A stretch of DNA of 12,440 nucleotides, from the NCBI GenBank assembly GCA_945890905.1, contig CAMDDI010000088.1:1-12440 (forward strand), in the 5' to 3' direction. Made by a program: the position numbers and the translations under genes. The DNA comes from Bacteriovorax stolpii. GTDB taxonomy: Bacteria; Bdellovibrionota; Bacteriovoracia; Bacteriovoracales; Bacteriovoracaceae. Numbering within the stretch: position 1 is the stretch's first letter; every line of letters starts with the position of its first letter. Of the stretch, positions 1 through 5,931 are shown in pieces. Under the pieces are notes generated by a model that searched no databases, was not told the origin of the DNA, and saw only the letters and a program-made list of their open reading frames with translations.

Positions 1-944
1 TGGGTCTGGGCCACACCGTGGATGATAATTCACCACTGGCAATTGAGATTGAGTATCAGAAGAGTCAGAAGAAAAAATCAAAACCCACTAAAATTAAAAA
101 ACTTCCTCTTAAGTCTCTTGAGCGCCCTATGTGGACTGAATATAAAGAAGCCTTCGCTCATATTCAGAATCAGCTCTTAGAAGGTAATTGCTATCAGGTT
201 AACCTTACTTACAATTTTGATTTTGAAACCGATGAGATTATGGATCCACGGGATATTTGTGACTTTTTCTTTTCTCAAGAAGAGCTAGGAGCCTTTGCCC
301 ACGCAAGTTTTCTCGGAGACGAGATGATTTTATCTAATTCTCCAGAATGTCTTTTCCAGTATCGTAAGAATGAAATTTTCACTATGCCCATTAAAGGAAC
401 TCTCAAGCGAAAGGGGAGTTTTAAAAGTGATTGGAAAGAATTGCTCGGTAATTCTAAAGAAGAGGGTGAGCTATTAATGATCACGGATTTACTTCGAAAT
501 GATCTCAACCGATTGGATAGGCCAGCCGCCAGGGTGCTTAAGCTTCGTGCCCCAATGATGGTTCCAGGTCTTCTTCATCAGTATTCACTTTTAAGTCTTA
601 AGCTTGAAAATAAAGTTAGTCTGCTTAAAACCCTAGAATCTCTTTTTCCAGGGGGAAGTGTGACGGGTGCTCCGAAGAAAAGAGTGATGGAGATCATCCA
701 GCAAGTGGAACGTTATCCGCGAGGCATTTATTGCGGCTCTACGCTGCTTTGCTACGGAGACAAAAAGGTAGCAAGCATCAACATTCGCACAGCATCTATA
801 AGCATTGGAGACCGTCTGTGGAGGTATGGTGCGGGTGGGGGAATTACTTTGCTTTCGAAAAATACTTCCGAATATCAAGAGATGGAAGATAAGGTTTCGA
901 GCTTTCTAACATTGCTTAAGGCCCCGGGATATATTAAAAATTAG
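1..944 (+). CDS. pabB: Aminodeoxychorismate synthase component I (PabB), 5'-truncated by the window edge
   Basis: Catalyses amination of chorismate to 4-amino-4-deoxychorismate, normally using ammonia from a PabA glutaminase, for p-aminobenzoate and folate synthesis in the cytoplasm. The frame is open to base 3, so the GTG at 18 is probably internal and the gene starts upstream. Counting from that GTG, about 308 residues carry the chorismate-binding domain in order: the GNCYQVNLT stretch (57-64), SPE (108-110), PIKGT (124-128), TDLLRNDLNRL (156-166), PGGSVTGAPK (211-220) and the C-terminal GAGGG...SEYQEMEDK (271-292). Lysine in PIKGT is the known PabB signature; anthranilate synthase TrpE has alanine there, so PabB is preferred. 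A lysine-rich linker (about 15-28) precedes the domain. The C-terminus looks complete. Neither pabA nor pabC is visible. No convincing terminator follows the stop, although the next gene has its own promoter. Confidence 0.88.
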   Translation, partial: GLGHTVDDNSPLAIEIEYQKSQKKKSKPTKIKKLPLKSLERPMWTEYKEAFAHIQNQLLEGNCYQVNLTYNFDFETDEIMDPRDICDFFFSQEELGAFAHASFLGDEMILSNSPECLFQYRKNEIFTMPIKGTLKRKGSFKSDWKELLGNSKEEGELLMITDLLRNDLNRLDRPAARVLKLRAPMMVPGLLHQYSLLSLKLENKVSLLKTLESLFPGGSVTGAPKKRVMEIIQQVERYPRGIYCGSTLLCYGDKKVASINIRTASISIGDRLWRYGAGGGITLLSKNTSEYQEMEDKVSSFLTLLKAPGYIKN

Positions 945-1016
945 TTGTAATTTCGTTGATTTAAACGCTTTTTCTCAACTTAACCTAACATTAACTTACA
1001 TTTATTAGTGCTTTGA

Positions 1017-1046
1017 TTGACTTTGTTTTTGACCCATCGATATGCT
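1017..1046 (+). promoter_or_regulatory. Candidate promoter of the 71-residue orphan gene (sigma-70-like, also fits sigma-28)
   Basis: TTGACT (1017-1022) and TATGCT (1041-1046) are separated by 18 bases, matching the sigma-70 hexamers 5/6 and 4/6. An A/T-rich tract with repeated TTAAC lies just upstream (about 978-1007) and could serve as an UP element. The same bases also fit a degenerate sigma-28 site: TTGACTTT (1017-1024), 11 bases, ATCGATAT (1036-1043), each half about 5/8. A start site near 1053 would give a leader of roughly 48 bases. Which sigma factor applies cannot be settled by reading. Confidence 0.55.
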
Positions 1047-1100
1047 TGGGAAAATTTCTACTCAATGGATTTGAGTGGTTTAAAATTCAGGGAGTCGATA

Positions 1101-1316
1101 ATGACAACAGATGGAATGACCACGAATGGTCAAACTGAACAGAACGGAAAAATTAGCTTGGAGATGCTAGCAAAAATGACTGGCTTTCCTGTTGAAATGA
1201 TCAAAGAGGAAATCTTCAAAAGCCAAAATGGTTCTGAGGATATTTCCCTAGAAGATCTTCGAACAGCTATGCTTTCTTATATTGATTCCACCATGTTTAT
1301 GGGTGAAGAGAAATAA
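1101..1316 (+). CDS. Small acidic orphan protein (71 aa) with a helix-turn-helix-like segment
   Basis: I do not recognise a family. The ATG at 1101 is chosen because AGGGAGT (1089-1095) sits 5 bases upstream; the in-frame TTG at 1017 overlaps the predicted -35 box and would add a poor 28-residue extension. The first 16 residues are polar (Thr, Asn, Gln, Gly). The rest looks helical: ISLEMLAKMTGFPVEMIKEE followed by a second amphipathic stretch ending in EEK. The spacing of LA...G.....I fits the A-G-hydrophobic pattern of a helix-turn-helix. However, the protein is strongly acidic with few basic residues, so DNA binding is doubtful and protein-protein contact is as likely. There is no signal peptide or membrane segment. 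The gene is monocistronic, with its own promoter and a strong terminator, which suggests real and perhaps abundant expression. Confidence 0.65.
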   Translation: MTTDGMTTNGQTEQNGKISLEMLAKMTGFPVEMIKEEIFKSQNGSEDISLEDLRTAMLSYIDSTMFMGEEK

Positions 1317-1330
1317 TCTAAAAGCTAAAG

Positions 1331-1354
1331 GCCACCTTCGGGTGGCTTTTTTTT
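1331..1354 (+). terminator. Rho-independent terminator after the 71-residue orphan gene
   Basis: GCCACC (1331-1336), a TTCG loop (1337-1340) and GGTGGC (1341-1346) form a perfect 6-bp GC-rich hairpin with a stable UUCG-type tetraloop. It is followed immediately by eight T residues (1347-1354). The convergent minus-strand gene ends at 1357, so the same hairpin could also help end that transcript, but its U-tract on the minus strand is poor. Confidence 0.93.
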
Positions 1355-1356
1355 GT

Positions 1357-1809
1357 TTAAAATGGTCTTACTAATTTACAGATAGCTTCGATATGAAGGG
1401 CGGTGGTCATAGAGTTTGGTTGCAATACGTCTTTTAGCCCTGAAGCCTCCACCAGTGCGATTTTATCCAGAATATTCAAATAACAAAACCCAGTTTTCAC
1501 ATAACAAGGAAGATGGGATTTAAAAGCGTCATCAGATATTTGATCACATGAGGTCTTATTCATTTTCTTGAGCTCTTCTTGCAAACACAAACGGACACGT
1601 GGAAACCACCACTTCAAATTGTCATTCACTTTAGACTCTGCACTGAGATATTTCTCACACATTCTTTTTCCAAAATGTTGAACATAACCAGATGTCCCAC
1701 AGGGCTTTTCCCGCTCAACCTGAGAATAGTAATTGCAGTTGAGACTTGATGGCTCAAGAGCAAAAGCAGAGGAAGAGACAAGACATAAGGTTAAAATTAG
1801 ATTTTTCAT
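1357..1809 (-). CDS. Secreted cysteine-rich orphan protein (150 aa)
   Basis: No family recognised. Residues 1-17 form a typical Sec signal peptide: a Lys after Met, a hydrophobic core and an AFA motif before LEP, so cleavage is predicted after residue 17. The mature part of about 133 residues has eight cysteines (25, 37, 51, 75, 88, 102, 109, 144), an even number that suggests four disulphides in the periplasm or outside the cell. Aromatic and charged residues dominate (for example LKWWFPRVR at 65-73), with no repeats or membrane segment. There is no lipobox, so it should be soluble. The gene lies divergently from motA, sharing a 199-base intergenic region, and converges on the terminator at 1331-1354. 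I see no strong Shine-Dalgarno sequence before its ATG. Role unknown. Confidence 0.72.
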   Translation of the reverse strand: MKNLILTLCLVSSSAFALEPSSLNCNYYSQVEREKPCGTSGYVQHFGKRMCEKYLSAESKVNDNLKWWFPRVRLCLQEELKKMNKTSCDQISDDAFKSHLPCYVKTGFCYLNILDKIALVEASGLKDVLQPNSMTTALHIEAICKLVRPF

Positions 1810-1937
1810 ACTGTGAGTTTAAAACAGAGCAAAAATCGACGCTAGGGATCCTGTAATAACAAACCCTCATGGCAATAAGTTTGACACCAATATCTGACTT
1901 CTTTTGTCTGCACGAATAACTCCCAATTACTTGTAAT

Positions 1938-1964
1938 TTAAGTTCATTTCTAAGATTCCGATAC
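1938..1964 (+). promoter_or_regulatory. Sigma-28 (FliA) promoter candidate for motA
   Basis: TTAAGTTC (1938-1945), exactly 11 bases, then TCCGATAC (1957-1964). The flagellar sigma-28 consensus is TAAAGTTT-N11-GCCGATAA, so each half matches 6 of 8 with ideal spacing. The start site would fall near 1971, about 38 bases before the motA ATG. Stator genes are classic late sigma-28 genes, so sequence and context agree. Confidence 0.72.
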
Positions 1965-1995
1965 TTTAACCATACAGACTTTTTTTCACATGCTG

Positions 1996-2002
1996 AAAGG
2001 TG
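1996..2002 (+). promoter_or_regulatory. Ribosome binding site deciding the motA start
   Basis: AAAGGTG lies 6 bases before the ATG at 2009. The alternative GTG at 2000 falls inside this sequence and has no separate Shine-Dalgarno, so the ATG is preferred. Confidence 0.7.
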
Positions 2003-2008
2003 AATTTT

Positions 2009-2773
2009 ATGGATTTGACCACCGTCATTGGACTCGTTTTAGGAACAATCGCCATCATTGGATCGATTCTTTACGGGTCTCCTCTTTCCATCTTCATCGA
2101 TGTACCGTCAATCGCGGTTGTGGGTGGGGGTGTGGTAGCAGTGACATTTATTAAATGGCCAATGGAAGCAATTAAAACCTTAGTGGCCGTATTTATGAAG
2201 TCAATTTTTACTACTCCTTCGGATCCTAAGGCGATGATTGAAGAGATTCAAAAACTTGCAGAGACCGCTCGTAGAGAATCAGTATTCGCATTAGAGAAAG
2301 TTCCAGTTGAAGATAAGTTTTTGAAAAAAGCTGTGACACTTGCTGCGGATAACAGACCACCCGAAGTTATCACAAGTATTTTGACTTTAGAAATTGCAGC
2401 CATGGAAGAGCGTCACTCTAAAGGTGTAGATATGCTCGAGGGAATGGGAGCAGATGGTCCGGCCATGGGAATGATCGGGACCCTGATCGGTCTGGTGCAA
2501 ATGTTACAGAATATGTCTGATCCCTCATCCATTGGTCCCGCCATGGCGGTGGCCCTTTTGACAACGTTTTATGGAGCTGTACTTGCGAACGTATTTACAA
2601 TTCCAATTGCAACAAAATTAAAACAGCGTTCAAAGCAAGAATCCACCAAGATGAATATTATTGTCGCAGGTGTTCTTGGTATAGTGGCCGGCGAAAACCC
2701 ACGTGTTATTCGTGAGAAGCTTGATTCATTCTTGCCTCCGAAAGATCGTCTAGTGGAAGAGAAGAAGGAGTAG
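2009..2773 (+). CDS. motA: Flagellar stator subunit MotA/PomA (254 aa)
   Basis: Inner-membrane stator protein that, with MotB, forms the ion channel driving flagellar rotation. From the ATG at 2009 there are four membrane helices: about 5-22, 33-49, 150-168 and 177-199. A cytoplasmic loop between the second and third carries the rotor-contacting charges in RRESVFALE (88-96). Conserved prolines are P151 (GPAMGMIGTLIG) and P199 (FTIPIATK), the counterparts of E. coli P173 and P222. Thr158 and Thr186 occupy the positions of two threonines important for sodium transport in Vibrio PomA; E. coli MotA has Ala at the first. Length fits the PomA-like branch. The C-terminus is charged. The stop is 2 bases before motB, whose ribosome site lies within the motA end, so the two are co-translated. 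A sigma-28-like promoter lies upstream. Confidence 0.95.
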   Translation: MDLTTVIGLVLGTIAIIGSILYGSPLSIFIDVPSIAVVGGGVVAVTFIKWPMEAIKTLVAVFMKSIFTTPSDPKAMIEEIQKLAETARRESVFALEKVPVEDKFLKKAVTLAADNRPPEVITSILTLEIAAMEERHSKGVDMLEGMGADGPAMGMIGTLIGLVQMLQNMSDPSSIGPAMAVALLTTFYGAVLANVFTIPIATKLKQRSKQESTKMNIIVAGVLGIVAGENPRVIREKLDSFLPPKDRLVEEKKE

Positions 2774-2775
2774 TT

Positions 2776-3573
2776 ATGGCCGACGCTCCTAAATGTCCTC
2801 CTTGTAAGCCCGGTGCCCCTGGGTGGCTGGCAACATTCTCGGATCTTTGTACACTTCTTCTGACGTTCTTTATTTTGCTTCTATCTTTTGCCAAAACAGA
2901 AACAGCAAAATACGAGGCAGCCATTGGATCACTACGAAATGCTTTCGGTGGTAACGTTCTCAAGGCCGGGGATGTTATGCGCCCAGGAAAATCTCCTAGC
3001 GACGCCCCGACAATGATTGATTCTGATATGCCGGCAAAACCTTTTCCGATCGAATTTTTAACTGCTGAAGGACTTCTTGATAAGCATGAAGTAAATCGAG
3101 ATTCAGACACTCAACTTAATCAGCTAAAAAAAATGTTAGCTGATAATGAATTAATTGAATCGGCAAATGTCTATGAAATGCCTGAATCGATTTTCGTCCG
3201 AATGAAAGATAAAATTCAATTCCGCCCAGGTTCAGTAGGAATTGATGAAATCAATATTCAGGTTTTTGACCGTCTGGTAAAAATGATGAGAGAAAATAAC
3301 TGGAATATTATGATTGAAGGTCATGCCGACGCAGGTGAAGTGGCGACTAAAGACCCTTCAGTAGATGCTTATACGCTTTCTTCTCAAAGAGCTCTCGCTG
3401 TTTCAAAAGCACTCATTCAGCGTGGGATCGCTCCAGGTAAAATTACAACAATTTTCTATGGTGACTCTCGGCCACAAGTAAAATCGACCCCTAATCTCTC
3501 AGATAGACGTGTTGAATTTGTGTTGAAGAAAATGGATCTAAGAACTGAAGGGCGCAAAGTCGAGGCCCAGTAA
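2776..3573 (+). CDS. motB: Flagellar stator subunit MotB/PomB (265 aa)
   Basis: Single-pass inner-membrane partner of MotA that anchors the stator to peptidoglycan and supplies the ion-binding aspartate. The N-terminus KCPPCKPGAPGWLATFSDL resembles Vibrio PomB (a CPPPGLPLW...TFADL pattern) more than E. coli MotB. The membrane helix spans about 20-38 and the ion-binding residue is Asp23. After a linker, an OmpA-like peptidoglycan-binding domain occupies about 135-252: FRPGS (149-153), IEGHADAG (180-187), LSSQRALAVSKAL (201-213) and NLSDRRVEFVLKK (240-252). The linker is about 90 residues, shorter than in PomB. GAAGAAGGAG at 2761-2770 provides a strong ribosome site inside the end of motA. The RluA-type gene begins one base after its stop. 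Whether the ion is Na+ or H+ cannot be fixed from sequence. Confidence 0.95.
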   Translation: MADAPKCPPCKPGAPGWLATFSDLCTLLLTFFILLLSFAKTETAKYEAAIGSLRNAFGGNVLKAGDVMRPGKSPSDAPTMIDSDMPAKPFPIEFLTAEGLLDKHEVNRDSDTQLNQLKKMLADNELIESANVYEMPESIFVRMKDKIQFRPGSVGIDEINIQVFDRLVKMMRENNWNIMIEGHADAGEVATKDPSVDAYTLSSQRALAVSKALIQRGIAPGKITTIFYGDSRPQVKSTPNLSDRRVEFVLKKMDLRTEGRKVEAQ

Positions 3574-3574
3574 T

Positions 3575-4477
3575 ATGGAGACGGTAGATTTTCAGTGGCT
3601 GCATGATGAAAAATCCACCAAAGAAGCTCTCCAGGCCACTTTGAATTGCTCTGGTCAACTCATTAAAAAACATTTTAATTCTAAAGAGCAAACCCGACCT
3701 ATACGGGCCCGGGATCAAATTCGCCTTCCCTTAGATTTTGTCAATCATATGAGGATTAATCCTGTCTTTGAAGGTCCCTCTCCATTGATTCTAAAAGAAA
3801 CCAGTAATTACCTGGCACTTCCTAAGCCAGCATGTATCCATTGCCATCCGCTCGTCTATTCTGATCGCGATACTTTACTTAATTTTCTGACTCAGATTCA
3901 GCACTGGCCTGCCCTTAATATAAATCAAAATCAGTATGACCGAGGACTGTTATACCGATTAGATTTTGAAACTTCGGGAGTCATCCTTCTGGCCAAGAAT
4001 GAAGAATTCTTATCCAAGATGAGAATGGGATTTTCGACTCTGATGAAGAGGAAATTTTACTGGGCCATTGTTGATGGAAATTTTAACCGCGAAGGAGAGT
4101 GGACTCATTACTTCCGTGCCTCAGGTGAGAAAGGGAGTAAGCAACTAGTGAGCGATTCAGCTAACCGTGATTCTCAAGAGGGAATTCTATCCGTTAAAAA
4201 GGTGATGGAATCTCAAGGCAAAAGTTTAGTTCTGATTAATTTAAAACATGGTCTACGTCATCAAATTCGAGCACAACTCTCTCACCTTGGCTTTCCCTTG
4301 TTGGGTGACGTGCTTTATGGCGGAAAAAAAAATGAACGATTATTTTTACATGCTCTTAGATATGAATGGTCGGAAGCGCTTGAAGACCATCACGCAGACC
4401 TATTTCATCTCTTCTTTGACTTGGACCGTGGCCTTGAGATGAGTCATGATATGTTCGGAATTTTCCAGAGTTACTAA
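3575..4477 (+). CDS. RluA-family RNA pseudouridine synthase (300 aa)
   Basis: Predicted to isomerise uridine to pseudouridine in rRNA or tRNA. The catalytic motif is LYRLDFETSG (126-135) with Asp130 as nucleophile; the usual HRLD histidine is Tyr127. Other family signatures are the MKRKFYWAIVDG strand (157-168), LKHGLRHQIRAQLSHLGFPL (223-242) and GDVLYGG followed by LHA (244-260). The N-terminal 50 residues are short and divergent and I cannot assign a clean S4 domain to them. The paralogue (RluA, C, D or other) and target base cannot be named. The ATG lies one base after the motB stop, with GAGG (3562-3565) nine bases upstream, so it is probably co-transcribed with the stator genes. Its last 78 bases are overlapped antisense by the gene at 4400-4888. 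Confidence 0.88.
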   Translation: METVDFQWLHDEKSTKEALQATLNCSGQLIKKHFNSKEQTRPIRARDQIRLPLDFVNHMRINPVFEGPSPLILKETSNYLALPKPACIHCHPLVYSDRDTLLNFLTQIQHWPALNINQNQYDRGLLYRLDFETSGVILLAKNEEFLSKMRMGFSTLMKRKFYWAIVDGNFNREGEWTHYFRASGEKGSKQLVSDSANRDSQEGILSVKKVMESQGKSLVLINLKHGLRHQIRAQLSHLGFPLLGDVLYGGKKNERLFLHALRYEWSEALEDHHADLFHLFFDLDRGLEMSHDMFGIFQSY

Positions 4478-4888
4478 CTTAACAATATATTTTCCTTCCG
4501 TAACCGCGTTGATCACCATTCCCGGATGTGTGATACGAAAGCGCACTAAAAATACTTTTTCTAAAATATCAGGAACTGAGGCCCGGGCAATAAAAGACAT
4601 ATGATTGGCGAGTTGACGATACATCAGGGCACGCAGATTTGTGGCCTGATCTGGAATGGCGAGTTCTAGGATTTCAACTGCCATGTTGTTTCCCTCACAG
4701 AAAACTTTCCAATTATTCGGGATCTTTTTTACAATCTTGATCACAGCACCAGTGCATGAAGTAGTGGCAAACTTCTCATTATAGAAGAAGCCCCATTTCT
4801 CCTTACGGGCGACTTGCGTGATAAACAATCCGAAAAGGATTATACCAATCGCCAAAAAAGGGTTTTTCATCAAGGAATTCCAGAACAT
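4400..4888 (-). CDS. Membrane-anchored orphan protein (162 aa)
   Basis: Family not recognised. Residues 9-25 (FLAIGIILFGLFITQVA in outline) form one hydrophobic segment, flanked by Lys8 and by Arg/Lys at 28-31. This reads as an uncleaved N-terminal anchor with the remaining 130 residues probably periplasmic. That part has two cysteines (45 and 64), which could form a disulphide, and a mix of strand- and helix-like stretches. The start may be Met1 (4888) or Met7 (4870); neither has a strong ribosome site, since GAGG lies only about 2 bases before the first. The ORF is not a shadow: 4478-4888 has no other good frame. Its 3' end overlaps the pseudouridine synthase gene antisense by 78 bases, and it diverges from the WYL regulator gene. 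Confidence 0.68.
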   Translation of the reverse strand: MFWNSLMKNPFLAIGIILFGLFITQVARKEKWGFFYNEKFATTSCTGAVIKIVKKIPNNWKVFCEGNNMAVEILELAIPDQATNLRALMYRQLANHMSFIARASVPDILEKVFLVRFRITHPGMVINAVTEGKYIVKLVTLENSEHIMTHLKATVQVKEEMK

Positions 4889-4923
4889 AACCTCATTATC
4901 CAGGTATTCCTCATTTTTTGCAC

Positions 4924-4951
4924 TAAAGACTTATGAATAAGTATCCGATGA
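4924..4951 (+). promoter_or_regulatory. Possible sigma-28-like promoter of the WYL-regulator operon, with a palindrome in its spacer
   Basis: TAAAGACT (4924-4931), 12 bases, TCCGATGA (4944-4951): each half matches the sigma-28 consensus 6/8, but the spacer is one base longer than the ideal 11. The predicted start near 4957 gives a leader of about 20 bases. The palindrome ACTTAT-GA-ATAAGT (4929-4942) fills the spacer. No better sigma-70 pair was seen here. Confidence 0.4.
4929..4942. promoter_or_regulatory. Inverted repeat ACTTAT-GA-ATAAGT, possible operator
   Basis: Perfect 6-base arms around a 2-base centre, in the short divergent space between the orphan at 4888 and the regulator gene at 4978. 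The position, in the spacer of the candidate promoter, suits a repressor site. The adjacent regulator is the obvious candidate binder, but this is inference. Confidence 0.4.
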
Positions 4952-4977
4952 GTTTAGTCAAGAAAGAGGTATTTTGA

Positions 4978-5922
4978 ATGAAAAAGCAGCATTCGAGCAG
5001 TGAATCTAAGACTTGGAAAAAACTCATGATTTTGGGTCAAAAACAGGGCTGTATTCCCCTCAAGGACCTGGCCCTGGAGATGAGTCTCTCTGAGGATGAA
5101 GCCTTAGGGTTTATACGCCAGATCTTTCCATTAGGTATTGGGGTAGAGGTCTATCATCAAAATGACGAGTGTTGGGTGGATGTGAACGCTGAGGCTATTC
5201 AGTATATGCTGCCTCTGTCTCCTTCAGAATGGATGCAGCTGCATGAAATTTTGCAAACTGCTTCTGCCAGAATAACAACACCTGCACTCCACTCCTTAAA
5301 ACATAAAGTTACAGAAAATGGCCCGATTAAGTCGATGATGGAAATTCTGGAAAAACTAGATGATTGGGAAGAAGAGATGAGTGAAAATGAGCAAAGCCTA
5401 GTTTCTAAACTTGAGCAATATGTCTCAGATAAAAAATTGGTACATATGACTACCAGTGAGGATAAAGACTACACCATTTATCCTACCAAAGTTCTGCATC
5501 TTGAAGGGGAGCTCTCACTTATTGCTGAAGACTCCACCGATCACTGTTTACTGATATTACCAGTTGATTCAATTAAAGAAGTGGAAACTGTTGAGTCCAC
5601 GGGTTCGGCCCGCATGACAGAATATGATGTGGAAGAATTTATTGCTGCCATCCGGACGATGAATGAAAAGGAAACCCGCTTAATTTTAAAAATTCATAGC
5701 CCTCAGGCGGTAAATCTTTTTCCTGAGCATCATTTTCTCGGAAAGCCATGCATGATCACTAATCCCAATGGAGATCTCATTTGGGCCGCCTATGTGGAAC
5801 CCTGCGAAGCTCTCTTTGAATGGCTCACCACTCTCGGAAAAAACGTGGAGATTCTTGATCCGGTGAAGTTCAAGCAAGAATACCTCACATATTGTGAAGA
5901 AAAATTGAGGAATGTAGCTTAG
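4978..5922 (+). CDS. WYL/WCX-domain transcriptional regulator, divergent (314 aa)
   Basis: Predicted DNA-binding regulator. The N-terminal 70 residues look like a winged helix-turn-helix (CIPLKDLALEMSLSEDEALGFI at about 25-46, then a wing to residue 70). A linker of mixed helices runs to about 150. The WYL-like domain follows at about 165-205 (YPTKVLHLEGELSLIAED...LPVDSIKEVE) and the C-terminal WCX extension at about 232-300, with EALFEWLTTLGKNVEILDP (277-295) as its typical end. The signature triad is not W-Y-L but L179-S180-L181, so ligand binding may be altered or lost. AAAGAGGT (4963-4970) lies 7 bases before the ATG. It heads a co-directional run of five genes and faces a divergent orphan; WYL proteins often act on their own promoters and neighbours. 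It is not next to any recognisable defence genes. Confidence 0.75.
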   Translation: MKKQHSSSESKTWKKLMILGQKQGCIPLKDLALEMSLSEDEALGFIRQIFPLGIGVEVYHQNDECWVDVNAEAIQYMLPLSPSEWMQLHEILQTASARITTPALHSLKHKVTENGPIKSMMEILEKLDDWEEEMSENEQSLVSKLEQYVSDKKLVHMTTSEDKDYTIYPTKVLHLEGELSLIAEDSTDHCLLILPVDSIKEVETVESTGSARMTEYDVEEFIAAIRTMNEKETRLILKIHSPQAVNLFPEHHFLGKPCMITNPNGDLIWAAYVEPCEALFEWLTTLGKNVEILDPVKFKQEYLTYCEEKLRNVA

Positions 5923-5931
5923 AATAGCTGC

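Noticed and set aside
1017..1100. TTG at 1017 as start of the 71-residue orphan gene (99-aa version)
   Set aside because: No ribosome site, and the codon is the first three bases of the predicted -35 box; the ATG at 1101 has a good Shine-Dalgarno 5 bases upstream.
1880..1902. TTGACA near 1880 as a sigma-70 promoter for motA
   Set aside because: Good -35 but no acceptable -10 at 16-18 bases; the sigma-28 match nearer the gene is better.
2000..2008. GTG at 2000 as the motA start
   Set aside because: It lies inside the Shine-Dalgarno AAAGGTG; the ATG at 2009 gives the usual MDL...IG N-terminus of MotA.
2706..3110. 134-aa minus-strand frame opposite motA/motB
   Set aside because: Lies opposite strongly conserved stator sequence and shows no signal, motif or ribosome site; treated as a shadow.
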